Shown one piece after another: positions 6,081 through 8,711 of a stretch of 8,711 bases of DNA. Each line of letters opens with the position of its first letter. Positions within the stretch are counted from its first letter, which is position 1. Under the pieces are notes generated by a model. That model was not told the DNA's origin and searched no databases. It worked only from the letters and a program-made list of their open reading frames with translations. The translations under genes were made by a program, and so were the position numbers. This stretch comes from Bryobacterales bacterium (GTDB lineage Bacteria; Acidobacteriota; Terriglobia; Bryobacterales; Bryobacteraceae). The DNA is taken from the NCBI GenBank assembly GCA_025353235.1, contig JANXQZ010000729.1:1-8711 (forward strand). Direction: 5' to 3'.

Positions 6081-6538
6081 GCCGGCGGTGCGTCTTCCTG
6101 GATCGGGATGGGGTGATCAACGTGAAGGCGCCCGAGGGAGAGTACATTCGAAGCTGGTCGGAATTCCAGTTTCTGCCGAATATCGCGGATTGGGTTCGCT
6201 TGTTCAATGCGCTCGATTTCTTGGTGATCGTCGTGACGAACCAGCGCGGCGTGGCTTTAGGGAAGTTGACCGAAGAGCAGCTTGGCGAGATTCACGCAAA
6301 CATGATCCGCGAGCTTGGGAGCATGAGCGCGCGCATTGATGATGTGTTTGCCTGTCCGCATCATACGGATGTATGCGAGTGCCGGAAGCCCAAGCCTGGC
6401 ATGGTGCTCAAGGCTCAGGATAAATGGGGCGTTGATCTTGGACGGTCGCTCATGATCGGCGACTCGGATTCCGATGCTGAGCTAGCCACTGCTTGCGGCT
6501 TGCGCTTTCTGCGAGTGCGCGATGGCCGGCTAGTGTAG
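6077..6538 (+). CDS. gmhB: HAD-IIIA phosphatase, D-glycero-D-manno-heptose 1,7-bisphosphate 7-phosphatase-like, with a non-ATG start
   Basis: With a CTG start at 6077 the product has 153 residues and begins (M)SRRCVFLDRDGVIN. Asp9 and Asp11 of FLDRDG are the HAD nucleophile and acid/base. TNQRG (54-58) is motif 2, RKPKPGM (103-109) supplies the motif 3 Lys, and GDSDSDAE (128-135) is motif 4. CPHHTDVCEC (93-102) is a zinc-binding C-x-H...C-x-C loop with only 4 residues between the His and Cys pairs, shorter than in E. coli GmhB and closer to the HisB phosphatase loop. The enzyme would remove the 7-phosphate before HddC acts. The frame has no ATG, GTG or TTG between 5951 and 6112. GTG 6113 falls after the DRDG motif and would give a dead protein. 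CTG 6077 overlaps the hddA TGA as CTGA, with GGGAG at 6063-6067; ATT 6074 is the alternative. The C-terminus is some 30 residues shorter than in E. coli GmhB. Histidinol-phosphate phosphatase is possible by motif, but unlikely here. Confidence 0.85.
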   Translation: MSRRCVFLDRDGVINVKAPEGEYIRSWSEFQFLPNIADWVRLFNALDFLVIVVTNQRGVALGKLTEEQLGEIHANMIRELGSMSARIDDVFACPHHTDVCECRKPKPGMVLKAQDKWGVDLGRSLMIGDSDSDAELATACGLRFLRVRDGRLV

Positions 6539-6559
6539 TTGAGAGGCGTAATTGGTGTT

Positions 6560-6587
6560 GGCAGGCCTTTCCCCGGGAGAGCCTGCC
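6560..6587 (+). terminator. Hairpin after gmhB, possible transcript end without a T-run
   Basis: A perfect 7-bp inverted repeat (GGCAGGC at 6560-6566, GCCTGCC at 6581-6587) encloses a 14-nt spacer that could pair further through T-A, G-T and C-G pairs. It sits 21 nt after the gmhB stop, where the packed gene block ends. The downstream sequence (GTAGCAAGCG) has no T-run, so this is not a classic intrinsic terminator. It may stabilise the mRNA end, help a Rho-dependent stop, or be a dispersed intergenic palindrome. The remainder of 6539-6699 shows no other gene. Confidence 0.4.
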
Positions 6588-6682
6588 GTAGCAAGCGTTC
6601 GCCGGGTTGGAGTTCGTAGACGACCCTACCCTTCGACCGATCTCGATATCCAGTGGGTTCATGCGCTGGTTTGCAGAGTTTG

Positions 6683-6688
6683 TATACT
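6683..6688 (+). promoter_or_regulatory. Candidate -10 element (TATACT) just upstream of the SNF2 gene
   Basis: TATACT matches the -10 consensus at 5 of 6 positions, is preceded by TTTG and lies 11 nt before ATG 6700. No good -35 is found 16-18 nt upstream (TTCATG at 6658-6663 is a poor match at 19-nt spacing). If it is used, transcription would begin around 6694-6697, making an almost leaderless mRNA for the start at 6700. Weak evidence from a single hexamer. Confidence 0.25.
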
Positions 6689-6699
6689 GCATTCATTGG

Positions 6700-8711
6700 A
6701 TGATTGTTCTACACGCTGGCTATCTAGAGAACCGCTTGAACGTCTGGGCGGAAACTCCGCCGGAACCCCGCCGCCAGCGCAACACCCATCCTCTCCCTCT
6801 ACCCTTCCACACCGGGCGCGATCTGCTGCTGGAATCGCTCGCGCCCTACATGTCCCCGCCTCCCAAGCGGAACGTGTTCGAGCGGGCGACTGCCTGGATC
6901 CTATGCACTGGTTTGACTCCGTTTCCTTCCAGCGGGCTGATCGCAGATCCGCCGCCGATGCAGGGCGCGCTTCACCCGTATCCCTGGTTCGTCACGGCAT
7001 TGCCGCTCAGCCACGCCCAAGCCACCTCGTTTCTATGCGCCTGCGCGGACAAACAGACGTTGGCACCCGGCGTTGTCATCGGTGCCGACCTCGCCTATTG
7101 GACCGCGGCTATGCGCTTCGCCGGATCGCTGGTAGCGCGCCAACAGTTTCTGCCCGACATTGCCTGGGATTCCCGTCAGTATTGCGCCGTGTGGAAGCCG
7201 GTGCTGCTCGGCCCCGATCAGCAGCGCTTAGCGAGCTTGGCTGCGGCGATGCCAGCATCCGCTCGATGTCTATCGCATCAGCATGTGGCGGCCCCGGACA
7301 CTCCCGCTTCCACGCTGCTCCACTCGTTTGTGTCGGCTCAACTGGATGCTTTAATCCGGTCGGCCGCCGAAGAGAAGCGAACACCCAACCACCACTCGCT
7401 GCACGATCGCTGGCAGCAGGCGCTGCGCCGGTCGGACCCGATGCTCAGCGGCGATTTGAAGGAGCTGCAGAACCTCGGCGAGCAAGCGCGCGAGTGGCGG
7501 CGCCCCATCGCTGCCACCATCGACGCTCCGCTGCGCCTCTGTTTTCGCCTGGAAGAACCCCGCGAAGGCGATCAGTGGTACGTTCGCTTTTTGCTGCAAG
7601 GGAGCCGCGATCCCAGCTTGCTCGTTCCAGCGGAAACTGTCTGGAAAGCGAATGGCCGTCGGCCCGCCGCGCTGAATTTTCCGGACTTCGAACCTCGCGA
7701 GCATCTACTGCTTTCACTCGGCCAAGCGTCCGGGGTTTGTCCCGAAATCGATTCCACTCTGAAAGTTTCCGGCGCTCCCTCCGGGTATGCGCTCGATGCC
7801 AACGGGGCGCACGGCTTTCTGCTTGATCGAGCCATGGTCTTGGAACAAGCCGGATTCTCGGTCCTGCTGCCATCCTGGTGGACCCGCAAGGGAACCAAGC
7901 TGCGCCTCACGGCGGGAGCGCACGTCAAGAGCGCCTTTCAGAAGAAGGGCGGCCTTTCTCTCGGCGAGATTGTAAAGTTCGAATGGCAGGTAGCCGTCGG
8001 CGGCGAAAAAATCTCGATGGAGGAGTTGCAATCCCTAGCCGATCTGAAAGCGCACCTCGTGAAATTTCGAGGGCAGTGGGTGCAGATGAGCGCCGACGAG
8101 ATTAAGGCCGCGCTTGATTTCTGGAAGAAGCGTCCCGCCGGCAAAGCCACCGTTCGCGAGATTGTTCAAATGGCTCTCGGCAAGCCGATGCAGATGGGCG
8201 CGCTCGAGTTCGATGGAGTCACGGCGGAGGGATGGGTTGGCGATCTGCTGAACCAGCTCCAGGGCAGTGCTTCTTTTGAGGAATTGAAAGCACCCAAGAA
8301 CCTGAACGCCACCCTGCGGCCTTATCAGCTGCGCGGCTATTCCTGGCTTGCGTTTCTTAGACGGTGGGGATTGGGCGCCTGCCTCGCCGACGATATGGGC
8401 CTCGGCAAGACCATTCAGACGCTCACCCTGATTCAGGCTGACCGGGCTGCTGGCGAGACCCGCCCGGTGCTGCTGGTATGCCCTACCTCCGTGGTCGGCA
8501 ACTGGCAGAAGGAGGCGGCGCGCTTCACGCCCGACGTATCGGTGATGATCCATCACGGCCTTACTCGCGCCAAGGGCGACGCGTTTGTAGAGAGCGCCTC
8601 CAGACATGCGCTGGTCATCTCCAGCTATGCCCTGCTTCATCGCGATTTCGAGATCCTCAAGCAAGTGGAATGGACAGGCGTAGTGCTCGACGAAGCGCAG
8701 AACATCAAGAA
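6700..8711 (+). CDS. SNF2-family (Swi2/Snf2, superfamily 2) helicase/ATPase, N-terminal part (3' truncated)
   Basis: The frame stays open from a TAG at 6589 to the window edge, so 670 codons are visible without the C-terminal RecA lobe. The first ~400 residues are variable. KFEWQVAVGGEKIS (about 426-439) and KFRGQWVQMSADEIKAALDF (about 456-475) mark the SNF2-associated domain common in bacterial members. The first helicase lobe follows: LRPYQLRGYSWL (539-550, Q motif), ADDMGLGKTIQTL (Walker A, Lys570), VLLVCPTSVVGNWQKEA (motif Ia), LVISSYALLHRDF and LDEAQNIK (motif II; DEAQ at 664-667). These proteins use ATP to move on duplex DNA or strip bound proteins such as RNA polymerase; the exact role of this bacterial group is not settled. 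ATG 6700 is preferred because MIVLHAGYLENRL resembles how family members usually begin; ATG 6661, in frame, would add 13 residues. It follows the hairpin after gmhB, so it is probably a separate unit. No methylase, nuclease or other defence partner is in view. Confidence 0.93.
   Translation, partial: MIVLHAGYLENRLNVWAETPPEPRRQRNTHPLPLPFHTGRDLLLESLAPYMSPPPKRNVFERATAWILCTGLTPFPSSGLIADPPPMQGALHPYPWFVTALPLSHAQATSFLCACADKQTLAPGVVIGADLAYWTAAMRFAGSLVARQQFLPDIAWDSRQYCAVWKPVLLGPDQQRLASLAAAMPASARCLSHQHVAAPDTPASTLLHSFVSAQLDALIRSAAEEKRTPNHHSLHDRWQQALRRSDPMLSGDLKELQNLGEQAREWRRPIAATIDAPLRLCFRLEEPREGDQWYVRFLLQGSRDPSLLVPAETVWKANGRRPAALNFPDFEPREHLLLSLGQASGVCPEIDSTLKVSGAPSGYALDANGAHGFLLDRAMVLEQAGFSVLLPSWWTRKGTKLRLTAGAHVKSAFQKKGGLSLGEIVKFEWQVAVGGEKISMEELQSLADLKAHLVKFRGQWVQMSADEIKAALDFWKKRPAGKATVREIVQMALGKPMQMGALEFDGVTAEGWVGDLLNQLQGSASFEELKAPKNLNATLRPYQLRGYSWLAFLRRWGLGACLADDMGLGKTIQTLTLIQADRAAGETRPVLLVCPTSVVGNWQKEAARFTPDVSVMIHHGLTRAKGDAFVESASRHALVISSYALLHRDFEILKQVEWTGVVLDEAQNIK

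Noticed and set aside
6552..7826. A 424-codon + strand open frame over the start of the SNF2 gene
   Set aside because: It overlaps the SNF2 frame, is Arg/Ser/Pro/Ala-rich with no recognisable motif and stops at 7826. The other frame runs without a stop to clear SNF2 helicase motifs, so this is a high-GC shadow.
8035..8664. A 209-codon minus-strand frame opposite the helicase motifs
   Set aside because: It is fully antisense to the strongly conserved Q motif, Walker A and motif Ia coding region and shows no family resemblance; an antisense shadow.
1..8711. Mobile elements, CRISPR, RNA genes or a defence island
   Set aside because: No transposase, integrase, direct-repeat array, tRNA-like cloverleaf or rRNA segment was seen. 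A lone SNF2 helicase without methylase, nuclease or similar partners is not enough to call a defence system.

Overview
The window is a gene-dense piece of a fairly GC-rich bacterial chromosome with every convincing gene on the + strand. The envelope-related gene content, the style of the exported cyclophilin (short signal peptide followed by a Q-T-P-A-P-K-K stretch) and the SNF2/ATP-grasp variants suggest an Acidobacteriota genome of the Solibacter/Bryobacter kind. That placement is an inference from protein style, not a database result. No transposase, integrase, CRISPR array, tRNA or rRNA is visible.

Layout. (1) Positions 1-1009 hold the end of a flotillin-like SPFH protein followed 22 nt later by a PspA/IM30 homologue, a membrane-maintenance pair. 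(2) Positions 1010-1298 are a 289-nt intergenic region. It contains a perfect 10-bp hairpin whose U-tract lies on the minus strand and a candidate + promoter for the genes that follow. (3) Positions 1299-6538 are six tightly packed genes with joints of -4, +7, +1, -4 and about -4 nt: a glutathionylspermidine-synthase/ATP-grasp-like protein, an exported cyclophilin-type peptidyl-prolyl isomerase, a GalE-like NAD-dependent sugar epimerase, an HddC-like nucleotidyltransferase, an HddA-like GHMP sugar kinase and a GmhB-like HAD phosphatase. (4) After a hairpin at 6560-6587, the 5' two thirds of a bacterial SNF2-family helicase starts near 6700 and runs off the right edge inside its DEAQ box.

How the genes fit together. 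HddA (kinase at C1 of heptose 7-phosphate), GmhB (7-phosphatase) and HddC (guanylyltransferase) are three of the four steps from sedoheptulose 7-phosphate to GDP-D-glycero-alpha-D-manno-heptose. The isomerase GmhA is not in the window. The epimerase just upstream is well placed to modify the nucleotide sugar, as in capsule, O-antigen or S-layer glycan pathways. Co-transcription with an exported foldase and an ATP-grasp-like protein is unusual.

The points most worth a second look are: the GmhB reading frame, which has no ATG/GTG/TTG in front of its catalytic motif and probably starts at CTG (or ATT) overlapping the hddA stop; the six-gene packed unit; the apparently altered nucleotide-binding loop of the ATP-grasp-like protein; and the minus-strand terminator with no obvious gene to terminate.
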